Below, in pieces: positions 50,502 through 59,047 of a stretch of 64,000 bases of DNA. The notes under the pieces are model-generated. The model was not told the DNA's origin. It did not search any database and was given only the letters and a program-made list of their open reading frames with translations. The DNA comes from Treponema bryantii (GTDB lineage: Bacteria; Spirochaetota; Spirochaetia; Treponematales; Treponemataceae). Where the stretch lies: positions 2,914,001 to 2,978,000 of the forward strand of contig NZ_AP025286.1 in NCBI RefSeq assembly GCF_036492245.1, given 5' to 3'. How positions within the stretch are numbered: position 1 is the stretch's first letter; each line of letters opens with the position of its first letter. The position numbers and the translations under genes are program-made.

Positions 50502-51242
50502 TTAATTTTTTCTGAATAACCTATACCAAACCAACACAATTATATACCACATGTATGGCAAAAGCAAAAAGATTTTGAACGGGTTATGAAGCACTTCAAC
50601 AAAGATTTCATGACCTTTATTGAATGTTGATTCCTTTACACGTTTTACGCGCTCAGAGAAAATTCCAAAGGCATCTTTGTAATAAAGAAAAATGCTTGAA
50701 GAGAAACGGTTGCGGCGCTTATATGGCCAGCAGTTTTTATCTTTAATTCCGTCACTTAAGAGTACCAGAGATGGCTGAGCCTTAAAGATTGCTTCAACAA
50801 TATCATCTTCAACTGATTTTGGATAATATCCACCGTAACGTCCGATTACACGGAGATTACGGAAGGTATCTTTAATATTCTTTTCTGCTTTATTAAGAGT
50901 TTTTTTGCTTGATCCAAAAAGATAAAGAGTCTTGTAATGAGCATCAAGAATTGAAAGTATTCTGATTACAGCCTCAAAGGGATTATAACGGACAGGCACA
51001 TCCTTTTTAAGGAAACGCGCACCTTTAAGAATACTCTTTGAAACAGGAATTATGAGGTCTGCATTTTTTATACACTCAGAATAAACTCCCTTGTGACGGG
51101 CCTTTAAGAGATTCCAGATAGATAGAAAAACAATCTGCTTTGTACCTGGTTTTGCAAGTAATTCCAGAATCTCTGTTTCGAGATTTTCCGGCTGAATTAC
51201 ATCAACAGGAACTCCGATTAAGGAAATACGTTTAATTGACAT
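50502..51242 (-). CDS. WecG/TagA/CpsF (GT26)-like protein with altered active-site motifs
   Basis: 246 aa. The fold markers of GT26 are clear: ISLIGVPVDVIQPENLE, NADLIIPVSKSILKGARFL, PVRYNPFEAV, LYLFGSSKKTLNKAEKNI, VIGRYGGYYP. But the usual PDG aspartate region reads PVSKS, and the GxPkQE block reads GIKDKNCW. The C-terminus has a hydrophobic stretch (IFLLLPYMWYIIVLVWY) fitting membrane attachment. It may be a non-catalytic or divergent envelope-glycan enzyme. Confidence 0.75.
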   Translation of the reverse strand: MSIKRISLIGVPVDVIQPENLETEILELLAKPGTKQIVFLSIWNLLKARHKGVYSECIKNADLIIPVSKSILKGARFLKKDVPVRYNPFEAVIRILSILDAHYKTLYLFGSSKKTLNKAEKNIKDTFRNLRVIGRYGGYYPKSVEDDIVEAIFKAQPSLVLLSDGIKDKNCWPYKRRNRFSSSIFLYYKDAFGIFSERVKRVKESTFNKGHEIFVEVLHNPFKIFLLLPYMWYIIVLVWYRLFRKN

Positions 51243-51271
51243 ATATAATACCCCACCTTTAATTTTCTTTT

Positions 51272-52111
51272 TTACGACTGATTTATTTCAGACTGTACGG
51301 CGGCAATTCCATAGAGCGCCGCCGTCTCACACCTTAATATATTTACGGCAAAATGAATCGGCTGAAACAGTCCTTTTTCTTCCAGAGTTCTCACTTCATC
51401 CGGGCTTATGCCACCCTCGCTGCCAACGGCAATCGCCGCCCGCTTAATTTTTCCGTAGCCGCCCGCGTCAGCGACTCCCGCCCTTAAGTTTCCACTGCAG
51501 TCGCCGCGCTCCGAAAGTACAAAACCGACGTCCACAGAAGAATCCGAGCTCCACAGTTCAATCGCCTTCTCAAGGCTCATCGGCTCAAGCACCTTAGTAT
51601 CTACCGGAGATCCGCTTTGCTGGCGTGCCTCACGGATAATTTTCTGAAGGCGTTCACGTTTTGAGCCCATCAGTGCCTGTGCACTGCTCTTTTCGGAATA
51701 TTCACCGACCACAGGAATAATCACCGCAACGCCACACTCTGTAGCCTGCCGGACAATAAGTTCAAATTTCTGAGGTCTCGGCAAAAACTGAAACAGCCAG
51801 TATTCAACGCCTTCAGCACCGTTTACAGAAAGTCCTGCACCTTCAATATCTTCTGCCTGAACACCGCGGGTTATAGACTTTGCAGCATCCCCATGTCCCG
51901 AAGTATCGGCACAAATCTGAAGTGTAACCCGTCGCGCATTTTCATCAATCTGAGCTACTGTTGCATTGTTTAAACTGCCATCGGGAAGTCGTACGCTGAT
52001 CATATCACCGGGACGGACTCTAAGAACCTGCCTTAAATAGCGGTAGTCCTTTCCATCCAGCTGAATGAGTCCGTTTTTTTCCTTCCCTTTTTCAACGATA
52101 AGCTGACGCAT
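51272..52111 (-). CDS. rsmE: 16S rRNA (uracil-1498-N3) methyltransferase RsmE
   Basis: 279-aa SPOUT methyltransferase. An N-terminal PUA-like part (LDGKDYRYLRQVLRVRPGDMI), then FLPRPQKFELIVRQATECGVAVIIPV, the SAM-knot signatures AIAVGSEGGISPDEV and NILRCETAALYGIAAV. Slightly longer than usual because of a ~30-residue insertion around 95-125. It is co-directional with ctpA (18-bp gap) and the GT26 gene (29 bp). Confidence 0.93.
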   Translation of the reverse strand: MRQLIVEKGKEKNGLIQLDGKDYRYLRQVLRVRPGDMISVRLPDGSLNNATVAQIDENARRVTLQICADTSGHGDAAKSITRGVQAEDIEGAGLSVNGAEGVEYWLFQFLPRPQKFELIVRQATECGVAVIIPVVGEYSEKSSAQALMGSKRERLQKIIREARQQSGSPVDTKVLEPMSLEKAIELWSSDSSVDVGFVLSERGDCSGNLRAGVADAGGYGKIKRAAIAVGSEGGISPDEVRTLEEKGLFQPIHFAVNILRCETAALYGIAAVQSEINQS

Positions 52112-52129
52112 TTTAAGCTTCTACCATTA

Positions 52130-53611
52130 TTATCTGAGGCTTGCAGTAAGACCACTGCCTTCGGTTGCTTTTTCTTCCTCAACCTCTTCCTGAAGCTGGC
52201 GCAGAGTCTTTGTATTCTTCAGCATTTCAGCAAAATCTTTATTCTGTACTGCCTTAATTGCTGCATTCAACTGCAAATCATAATCTAAATCATAAAGCAC
52301 TGAAGGCTGAGTTTTCTGCACCTGTATACGGATAAGACGGCGGATAAGTCTTTCATCAAGCGGATAATCCTTAGCAATCTTAATTGCAGCAAGAGCAATA
52401 TCAGCCTCTGTCATATTCGGCTTGCTTTCTGCAGCTTTATTGATTACTTCAGACTTGATCATATCAACATAAAGTTTTTCTTCTTCTTCACTAAACTCAG
52501 AAAGATTTTTTACTTCCTGATCAGGAGGAATACCAATCTTATCAATATTCATATCACTTGGTGTGTAATAACGTGCCATTGTGATTTTGATTCCGTCTGT
52601 ATTACTGAGCGGAATTACCTGCTGAACAGAACCTTTTCCATAAGTTCTTTCTCCAACAAGATATGCAAGATGATAGTCCTTAAGAGCTCCGGAAACGATT
52701 TCTGAAGCGCTGGCAGCACCTCTGTTAATCAGAACAACTATAGGAATATTCTTTTTGATTGTAGTTTTTTCTTTATTTGCAGAGAACTGAGAATTTTCAA
52801 AAAGAAGACGGCTCTTTGTAGAAACAATCGGACCGGCATCTATAAATTTATCTGCAACATCAACGGCACTTGTAATGAGTCCACCTGGATTATCACGAAG
52901 GTCAATAATCAGACCGTTATAGCCGTTCTTTTCAAAGCTGTCTAAAGCATCCTGAAGGCGCAGTGCTGTATCCGGTGTAAACTGAATCAAACGCGCATAA
53001 CCGATTTTTGTTCCTTCAATCATTCCATACTTTACAGTTGGAACTTCAATAAGGGCACGAATCAGTGTTACATCAAACTTCATGCTTGTACCGCGGAGAA
53101 TTGTAACTGTAACTGGAGTTCCAATTTCACCGCGAAGATGCTGAAGCACTTCGTTCATTGTCATGCTTGGAGTTGGCATTCCATCAATTGCAGAAATTAA
53201 ATCTCCTGCCTGAATACCAGCCTTTGCACCCGGAGTATCTTCAATCGGAGAAGCAACCTCTACATAAGCAGGCTTTGCCGGAGTAGATTCCGCTGCTTTT
53301 GAAATTGAAAGACCGACGCCTCCGAAACTTCCCGAAGTTGTATCACTTAAATCACGCATATAAGCTTCATCAAGATACAGGGTATATGGATCACCGATGG
53401 CATCCAGCATTCCCTTAAGCGCACCTTCATAAAGGATTTTCGGGTCTATTTCATCAACATAATTCTGCTGAACAAAGTCAAAAACAGAATTAAGCTTCTT
53501 TACATACTGAAAACTTGTAATTTTTGAATCATTTTCAACCGACGACTCTGCAAAACACTGAGATGTACACAACAGAATAGCTGCTGCTAAAACCTTGATG
53601 ATTTTCTTCAT
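52130..53611 (-). CDS. S41 family C-terminal processing peptidase
   Basis: 493 aa periplasmic protease (CtpA/Prc-type). Signal peptide IIKVLAAAILLCTSQCFA, N-terminal helical part (FVQQNYVDEIDPKILYEGALKGML), PDZ (FGGVGLSIS, IQAGDLISAIDGMPTP), and the catalytic core LIIDLRDNPGGL, NRGAASASEIVSGAL with the serine, and ERTYGKGSVQQVIPL with the lysine. The last ~100 residues are helical and charged. First gene of a four-gene run. Divergent from the minD-like gene. Confidence 0.94.
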   Translation of the reverse strand: MKKIIKVLAAAILLCTSQCFAESSVENDSKITSFQYVKKLNSVFDFVQQNYVDEIDPKILYEGALKGMLDAIGDPYTLYLDEAYMRDLSDTTSGSFGGVGLSISKAAESTPAKPAYVEVASPIEDTPGAKAGIQAGDLISAIDGMPTPSMTMNEVLQHLRGEIGTPVTVTILRGTSMKFDVTLIRALIEVPTVKYGMIEGTKIGYARLIQFTPDTALRLQDALDSFEKNGYNGLIIDLRDNPGGLITSAVDVADKFIDAGPIVSTKSRLLFENSQFSANKEKTTIKKNIPIVVLINRGAASASEIVSGALKDYHLAYLVGERTYGKGSVQQVIPLSNTDGIKITMARYYTPSDMNIDKIGIPPDQEVKNLSEFSEEEEKLYVDMIKSEVINKAAESKPNMTEADIALAAIKIAKDYPLDERLIRRLIRIQVQKTQPSVLYDLDYDLQLNAAIKAVQNKDFAEMLKNTKTLRQLQEEVEEEKATEGSGLTASLR

Positions 53612-53666
53612 AATAATCTATTCTATGACACAAAAACCAAAAAATCTACCTTTTTATAGATAATTG

Positions 53667-53675
53667 TGCTATAAT
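53667..53675 (+). promoter_or_regulatory. Extended -10 of the minD-like gene (leaderless candidate)
   Basis: TGCTATAAT, within TGTGCTATAAT, ends exactly 6 nt before the ATG at 53682. No Shine-Dalgarno precedes the start. Confidence 0.6.
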
Positions 53676-53681
53676 CACAGT

Positions 53682-54827
53682 ATGTCACAGATTATACCAA
53701 TAGCCAGTGGAAAAGGCGGTGTTGGAAAAAGCCTTCTTTCTGCAAATTTAGCAATTGCCCTTGGACAACAGGGAAAAAAAGTTGTTTTAGCAGATCTGGA
53801 CCTCGGAGCGTCTAACCTTCATTTAGTAATAGGTCAGAGACCTGGAAAAGCCAGCCTTGGTTCCTGGTTTACAGATAAAAATGATTTTCGCGAAATAATT
53901 CAGCCGACTGACTATCAGAATGTCAGTTTTATAGCCGGTGACAGCCAGATTCCAGACCTCACCTCTCTTAAGCATCTTCAGAAGGTTAAACTTATCAGGA
54001 ACCTTAAGAATATTGATTGTGATTATGTGATTCTGGACCTCGGTGCTGGAACCCATCAGTTTATTCTTGATATGTTCCTTCTTTCTCCTCAGGGAATTAT
54101 TGTTTCAGCTCCTGCTGTTACTGCAACTTTAAACGGCTATCTGTTCCTGAAGAATGCTGTATTCCGACTTTTATACACAACTTTCAAAAAAGGAACTCCT
54201 GGTCGTGCATACCTTGATGAACTGAAAAAAGATTCTGCCACCATGCAGAAATTATATATTCCACAACTGATTCAGGGACTCGCTCAGCATGATCCTCAGA
54301 CAACTCAGACATTCATTAATCGTATGCAGCAATTCCGTCCTCGCCTTGTAATGAATATGATTGAAGATCCTAAAGATGCAGACCGTGCTTCAAGAATCAA
54401 ATCTTCATGTAATCAGTATCTTGGTCTTGAAATTGAATATCTTGGTCTTATGTACCGCGATATGCTTCAGGATAAGGCTCTTGCTTCTCAGCTGCCTGTT
54501 GTTGTTTATAAACCTCAGTCGCTTTTGGGTCAGGCAATATACCGCATTGCTGATAAGGTGATTTCTACACCTCCGCACGAGTTTGATACAGACTTTAATC
54601 CGGATAGTTTTAATGACAATTTCCAGGAAGTTGAAGATGATGCAAATGAAGACTTCAATTTCCGTCTTTCTGGAATTGATGATATTGTTTCCAGCGGTTC
54701 TTTGAGCATCAGTGAACTTGCAGAAATGATTAAAACTCAGCAATATGAAATCACTCAACTCCGAAAGGAAAATAATCTGCTTAAGTCTAAACTGATAAAG
54801 GCAACTCAGCAGGGCTTTAAATTATAA
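53682..54827 (+). CDS. MinD/ParA-family ATPase
   Basis: 381 aa. Deviant Walker A SGKGGVGKSLLSANLAIALG, switch I DLDLGASNLH, and Walker B CDYVILDLGAG are intact. The ~270-residue ATPase domain is followed by an acidic linker and a short C-terminal coiled coil (QQYEITQLRKENNLLKSKLIK). No MinD membrane-targeting helix is obvious, so it is a relative (for example FlhG-like or a polar-positioning protein) and not a confident MinD. The start is the ATG after the extended -10; a TTG 18 nt upstream would lie inside the -10. First gene of a four-gene operon with lgt. Confidence 0.88.
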   Translation: MSQIIPIASGKGGVGKSLLSANLAIALGQQGKKVVLADLDLGASNLHLVIGQRPGKASLGSWFTDKNDFREIIQPTDYQNVSFIAGDSQIPDLTSLKHLQKVKLIRNLKNIDCDYVILDLGAGTHQFILDMFLLSPQGIIVSAPAVTATLNGYLFLKNAVFRLLYTTFKKGTPGRAYLDELKKDSATMQKLYIPQLIQGLAQHDPQTTQTFINRMQQFRPRLVMNMIEDPKDADRASRIKSSCNQYLGLEIEYLGLMYRDMLQDKALASQLPVVVYKPQSLLGQAIYRIADKVISTPPHEFDTDFNPDSFNDNFQEVEDDANEDFNFRLSGIDDIVSSGSLSISELAEMIKTQQYEITQLRKENNLLKSKLIKATQQGFKL

Positions 54828-54839
54828 AAGGACTTAAAA

Positions 54840-55814
54840 ATGTTTTTATACATCAATTACCCATCATGGATTCACCCTCAGATTTTCCCAGGTGTGAAAT
54901 TTCTTGAACTCTTGCGCTGGTATGGGCTTATGTATGCCGTTGCCTTTGCAACTGCATATTTTCTTTTGAAGAAAGTCTGGAAAGAAGGTGCCCTGGATAC
55001 TCCAAAAATCAAAACTACTGAAGATGATTTGTTCAGCTTTATCTTCACAGGAATTATTTTCCTTTTGATTGGAGCACGCATTTTCTCAACTCTGATTTAT
55101 GATACAAGTGGACTTTACCGCCATAAGCCATGGCTTATTTTCTGGCCTTTTGATTCAAATGGTTCTTTTACAGGATTACAGGGAATGTCTTACCACGGTG
55201 GTTTTGTCGGTGGATTTTTGGGAATGGTTGTCTGGTGTAAATTCAAGAAACGTTCCTTACTTAAATATTGTGACGCTATGGTTTGCGCTATTCCGCTCGG
55301 TTATACCTTTGGACGTCTTGGTAATTTCTTAAACGGCGAGCTTTATGGCCGAATTACAACAATGCCATGGGGAATTGTATTCCCTGATGCAGAACGTTTT
55401 TCTTCAAATCTTTCATGGGTTCAGAACTTTGCTGCTAAAATCGGAATGAATATTACAGCAAGTGGACTTGTAAATCTTCCGCGCCATCCAAGTCAGCTTT
55501 ATGAAGCTTTCTTTGAAGGTATTGTTCTCTGGCTTATAATCTGGTTTGTCCGCAAACACAAAAAATTTGACGGTATGCTCGCAGCAATTTATTCAGGCGG
55601 TTATGGAATATTCCGCTTCTTTATTGAATATTTCCGTGAACCAGATGCAGACCTTGGCTACAGAATTGCAAAAGATGCAAATGCCCCAATTTATACAACT
55701 ACATCACTTTTAAATATTTCTACCGGTCAGATTCTTTGCATTTTGATGATGGTATTTGCCGTTACTTATGCAATTATCAGCTGGAGAATTTCAAAAAAAC
55801 AGGAGACAAAATAA
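54840..55814 (+). CDS. lgt: Prolipoprotein diacylglyceryl transferase
   Basis: 324-aa inner-membrane enzyme transferring diacylglycerol from phosphatidylglycerol to the lipobox cysteine of prolipoproteins, important in lipoprotein-rich spirochaetes. Seven spans. Signatures RWYGLMYAVAF, MSYHGGFVGGFLG, GRLGNFLNGELYGR (the Lgt signature) and HPSQLYEAFFEG are present. It follows the minD-like gene by 12 bp. Confidence 0.96.
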   Translation: MFLYINYPSWIHPQIFPGVKFLELLRWYGLMYAVAFATAYFLLKKVWKEGALDTPKIKTTEDDLFSFIFTGIIFLLIGARIFSTLIYDTSGLYRHKPWLIFWPFDSNGSFTGLQGMSYHGGFVGGFLGMVVWCKFKKRSLLKYCDAMVCAIPLGYTFGRLGNFLNGELYGRITTMPWGIVFPDAERFSSNLSWVQNFAAKIGMNITASGLVNLPRHPSQLYEAFFEGIVLWLIIWFVRKHKKFDGMLAAIYSGGYGIFRFFIEYFREPDADLGYRIAKDANAPIYTTTSLLNISTGQILCILMMVFAVTYAIISWRISKKQETK

Positions 55815-55816
55815 TT

Positions 55817-56161
55817 ATGAAAAAATCAGCTAAAAGACTCGCAGTTGTTCTTGCTGCCCTTATGACTATTCAGCCTGCAATGTTTGCAGTTGATGGAGCT
55901 CTTACAAAAGAAATCGTAGCACTTGAACTCGAACTTACAAAAATGAAGACACGTACCGGCGAATATGCAGATATGAGCGAAGCTGCTCTTAACAGAAAAA
56001 TCGACCGTACAAAGAAAAAGCTCGATAAGAAAAAGTCTAAGGCTAAAAAAGAAGCTGAAAAAGACAAGGAAGCAATTAAAGACGGCGCAAAGAAAGCTGG
56101 AAAAGAACTTAAAAAAGCCGGAAAAGATATTGGAGATGCTTTCAAAGAAATCTTTGACTGA
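55817..56161 (+). CDS. Small exported lysine-rich helical protein
   Basis: 114 aa with a signal peptide (KKSAKRLAVVLAALMTIQPAMFA) and a mature part that is almost all charged helix with repeats of KK-AGKELKKAGKD type. AGGAG lies about 11 nt before the ATG, 2 bp after the lgt stop. A longer in-frame extension upstream would sit inside lgt and lacks support. Unrecognised; a periplasmic spacer- or amphipathic-type protein is possible. Confidence 0.75.
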   Translation: MKKSAKRLAVVLAALMTIQPAMFAVDGALTKEIVALELELTKMKTRTGEYADMSEAALNRKIDRTKKKLDKKKSKAKKEAEKDKEAIKDGAKKAGKELKKAGKDIGDAFKEIFD

Positions 56162-56163
56162 TT

Positions 56164-57588
56164 ATGCAGCCCATATTCACAAATCCCACACAGCTTGAAA
56201 AACTCGCAAAAGAAAAATATGCCGTACCGCAGTTTTTGATGATGGAAAATGCGGCACGGTCGCTTGCTGAGTTTATTCTGGATTTTGCACCTGAGCGGGT
56301 TGTTATTTTATGTGGAAAAGGAAATAACGGTGGCGACGGCTATGCTGCTGCAAGACTTCTGCAAAATAAATGTGACATTTCGGTTATCTGCATAGAGCCT
56401 CCTTCTGCCGAAGAAGCAAAAGTTCAGTATGAAATGTGCAAACGCCTGGGTATTGAAATAAGCGACAGCGACCGGTGGTTGAGTGACCGACCACAAGTCA
56501 TCCTCGACTGTATTTACGGCACCGGCTTCCACGGTGAACTCCCAGAAACTGTAAAAAATCTTCTTGATGAAGCAAACAAAGCAGATGCCGTCAAAATAGC
56601 CTGTGACATTCCTTCAGGTCTATATTTTAATGCTGACTATACAATCACAATGGGAGAACAAAAACTTTCTCTTTATTCTGATAAGGCAAAAGCAGTCTGC
56701 GGTAAAATAATAGTAAAAGATATTGGAATTGCCCGAGAAAAACTCGAAACACCAGAAGCTTGCTGTCAGCTCATCGAGGAATCTGATATCACCCTTCCAC
56801 TCCGCAAAAACCGTGCCGCCCACAAAGGAACTTACGGACATACTGTTGTTTTCTGCGGTGAAAAGGCAGGAGCCGCAATTTTAGCAGCAACCACAGCAAT
56901 GAATTTTGGAAGCGGACTAACTTCACTGCTTCCTGTAAAAGACTCAAATCTTTCACAATTTAAGATTTCACCTTCACTGATGATTGCAGATTCAATTCCA
57001 AAGAAAGCGTCTGCGATTGCAATCGGTTCAGGATTTACAGAGTTCTCAGAAAACGCCGCTCAGCAGATTAAAAAATGGTTCACTACTCAGAAATCTCCTG
57101 CAGCTGTTTTCGATGCCGGATTTATAACAGCTCCAGAGTTCCCGGCCCTTCTCGAAGAACTCAACAAAATTGATGAAGCAAGAATCGTACTTACACCACA
57201 CCTTGCAGAATTTTCAACGCTGATTAAAAACCTCACCGGCGAGGAAATCTCCGTTTCTTCTCTTGCTGAAAATCCGGAAAAGAAAATTGAACTGGGAAAA
57301 ATCATAACTAAACGCTTTCCTGAAACTACGGTGATTATTAAAAGTGCGAACACGTTTATTATTTCGGGAGAGGAATGTTTTGTAGTCGCAGACGGTCCTC
57401 AGAGCCTTGCAAAAGGTGGCAGCGGCGATATTCTTGCAGGTCTTACTGCAGCCCTTCTCGCCCAGGGATACACAGCAAAAGATGCAGCAATCACCACGGC
57501 TGAACATCATGCGCTGGCAGCCCGTAAAATCGGGGATCAGGCTTATGATTTAACCCCTGAAAAACTGATTTCATTTATTTCTATATAG
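56164..57588 (+). CDS. nnr: Bifunctional NAD(P)H-hydrate epimerase/dehydratase
   Basis: 474 aa. N-terminal YjeF_N epimerase (QFLMMENAARSLAEFI, VVILCGKGNNGGDGYAAARLL) repairs the R/S hydrate; the C-terminal ribokinase-like dehydratase (HKGTYGHTVVFCG, LTPHLAEFSTL, GPQSLAKGGSGDILAGLTAALLAQG) regenerates NAD(P)H using ADP. All nucleotide-site residues of the GSGD loop are present. Third domain absent. Ends the minD-lgt operon with 2-bp gaps. Confidence 0.95.
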   Translation: MQPIFTNPTQLEKLAKEKYAVPQFLMMENAARSLAEFILDFAPERVVILCGKGNNGGDGYAAARLLQNKCDISVICIEPPSAEEAKVQYEMCKRLGIEISDSDRWLSDRPQVILDCIYGTGFHGELPETVKNLLDEANKADAVKIACDIPSGLYFNADYTITMGEQKLSLYSDKAKAVCGKIIVKDIGIAREKLETPEACCQLIEESDITLPLRKNRAAHKGTYGHTVVFCGEKAGAAILAATTAMNFGSGLTSLLPVKDSNLSQFKISPSLMIADSIPKKASAIAIGSGFTEFSENAAQQIKKWFTTQKSPAAVFDAGFITAPEFPALLEELNKIDEARIVLTPHLAEFSTLIKNLTGEEISVSSLAENPEKKIELGKIITKRFPETTVIIKSANTFIISGEECFVVADGPQSLAKGGSGDILAGLTAALLAQGYTAKDAAITTAEHHALAARKIGDQAYDLTPEKLISFISI

Positions 57589-57665
57589 TTCTTTTTTTAC
57601 TGTTAAAAAACTGTAAAACGTTTTATAATTGAAGGTACGATCATCTAAAGAGGGAGATTTCAGAT
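57589..57665 (+). promoter_or_regulatory. Promoter region of the membrane GGDEF gene
   Basis: TATAAT at 57623-57628 with no strong -35, followed by GAGGGAG about 8 nt before the ATG. An AT-rich hairpin (TTTTAC/GTAAAA) precedes it. Confidence 0.4.
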
Positions 57666-58889
57666 ATGTATTATTCAAGCATCGGAATTCTTGCAATTCT
57701 GATACTTTTTATTATCAATTTTTCAATCTTAGTAAAAACCTCATACAAAAAACTTGATGACGCACACAGGGCTTACAAACGCTTTTTAATTAGTGTTGCA
57801 GCCTTCTACATCGCAGATATTTTATGGTCTCCTCTATACATTCTGAATATTAAAGTAATCAACTTTATAGAAACAACTTTGTATTTTGTTATCATGGCAT
57901 TCTCAGTTTTATTCTGGATCCAATATGTAATTCTTTATCTGAAAGAAAACAATCTCTTTTCAAAGATTTTTCTCTGGATGGGTCGAATATTTCTGATAGT
58001 CCAGTTACTTGTTCTGATAATCAATCTGTTTGTTCCTATTGCATTCTGGTTTGAAGAAGACGGAAGCTATCATACTTCCTGTGCCAGAAACATAAATCTT
58101 GCAACCCAGGTGTTTTTATGTGTAATTCTTGAAATCTATATGATTAGGGTAATCATCAAAACAGAAGGAATCATAAAACGAAGACATGAAGCTATCGGAA
58201 TATTCTGTCTGAATATGATTATCTTTATCACTCTTCAGGCAATTGATCCATATGTACCGTACTATTCAATCGGTTGTCTGCTTGGAACCTGTCTGCTTCA
58301 TACTTTCGTTCTTGAAGATGAAAAAGATGCCCGCCGTGAACAGCTGGAATCAATTCTTAAGGTTGAAGAGATTCAGGAACTCGAGCTCGGAAAAACACGT
58401 AAGATGGCTTATTCAGATCCACTTACCGGTGTAAAAAATAAAATGGCCTATCTGGAAGATGTAGGAAGTTTTGAACAGAAAATCGAAGACGGTTTCCTGC
58501 AGGATTTTGGGCTTGCTGTTTTTGATTTGAATGATTTAAAAATAACAAACGATACCCTTGGGCATGATGCCGGCGATAAATACATTCAGGAAGGCTGTTC
58601 ACTTATCTGTAACAGTTTTAAACACAGCCCGGTTTATCGTATCGGTGGTGATGAATTCGTTGTCTTCCTTTCTGGAGATGATTATAAAAACCGTGACAAA
58701 ATTCTTATAGAATTTAATCAAACTATTGATAATAATCTTAAAAACGGCGGTGTTATTGTTGCCTTCGGCTTTGCAGATTATTCAACCTTAGAAGAAAAAG
58801 GCTTTATGCGCCTATTCGAACATGCTGATAAAAAGATGTATGAGTGTAAGCAGGATTTAAAAGCCAAAAAGTTGAAACTGTCGCAGTAA
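57666..58889 (+). CDS. Membrane-bound diguanylate cyclase
   Basis: 407 aa. About six membrane spans in residues 1-225 (for example SIGILAILILFIINFSIL, VFLCVILEIYMIRVII), then a short coiled linker and a GGDEF domain (~245-400) with MAYSDPLTGVKNKMAYLED, NDTLGHDAGDKYIQEGC and YRIGGDEFVVF. The canonical RxxD inhibitory site is absent (KHSP at that position), so feedback control is probably lost or different. The membrane part is a sensor of unknown ligand. Monocistronic. Confidence 0.92.
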   Translation: MYYSSIGILAILILFIINFSILVKTSYKKLDDAHRAYKRFLISVAAFYIADILWSPLYILNIKVINFIETTLYFVIMAFSVLFWIQYVILYLKENNLFSKIFLWMGRIFLIVQLLVLIINLFVPIAFWFEEDGSYHTSCARNINLATQVFLCVILEIYMIRVIIKTEGIIKRRHEAIGIFCLNMIIFITLQAIDPYVPYYSIGCLLGTCLLHTFVLEDEKDARREQLESILKVEEIQELELGKTRKMAYSDPLTGVKNKMAYLEDVGSFEQKIEDGFLQDFGLAVFDLNDLKITNDTLGHDAGDKYIQEGCSLICNSFKHSPVYRIGGDEFVVFLSGDDYKNRDKILIEFNQTIDNNLKNGGVIVAFGFADYSTLEEKGFMRLFEHADKKMYECKQDLKAKKLKLSQ

Positions 58890-58908
58890 TTCAGTAAAAT
58901 TAAAGAAA

Positions 58909-59008
58909 ATCCTGAACCCTTCGCAGCATAGCTGCTCGGAGACTCGCTTAAAATGCTCCAGTGGAGCATTTTGACGGCTTTCAGCCGTCGCTCCCTATGT
59001 TTCAGGAT
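58909..59008. mobile_element. 100-bp palindromic element (MITE/REP-like) upstream of glnA
   Basis: Bounded by inverted termini ATCCTGAA (58909-58916) and TTCAGGAT (59001-59008). Inside are three perfect hairpins: GCAGC-ATA-GCTGC, AATGCTCCA/TGGAGCATT, and GACGGCT-TTC-AGCCGTC (58973-58989). It supplies an in-frame GTG (58961) and an in-frame ATG (58997) that would give false longer GlnA products. No coding content of its own. Confidence 0.65.
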
Positions 59009-59047
59009 CCACTAAAAAGCGCAACGACGCGCGACCTGGAGTTCCTC

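Noticed and set aside
58961-59047. Longer glnA starting at GTG 58961 or ATG 58997
   Set aside because: Both codons are inside the inverted-repeat element and lack a ribosome site; ATG 59048 has TGGAG at proper distance.
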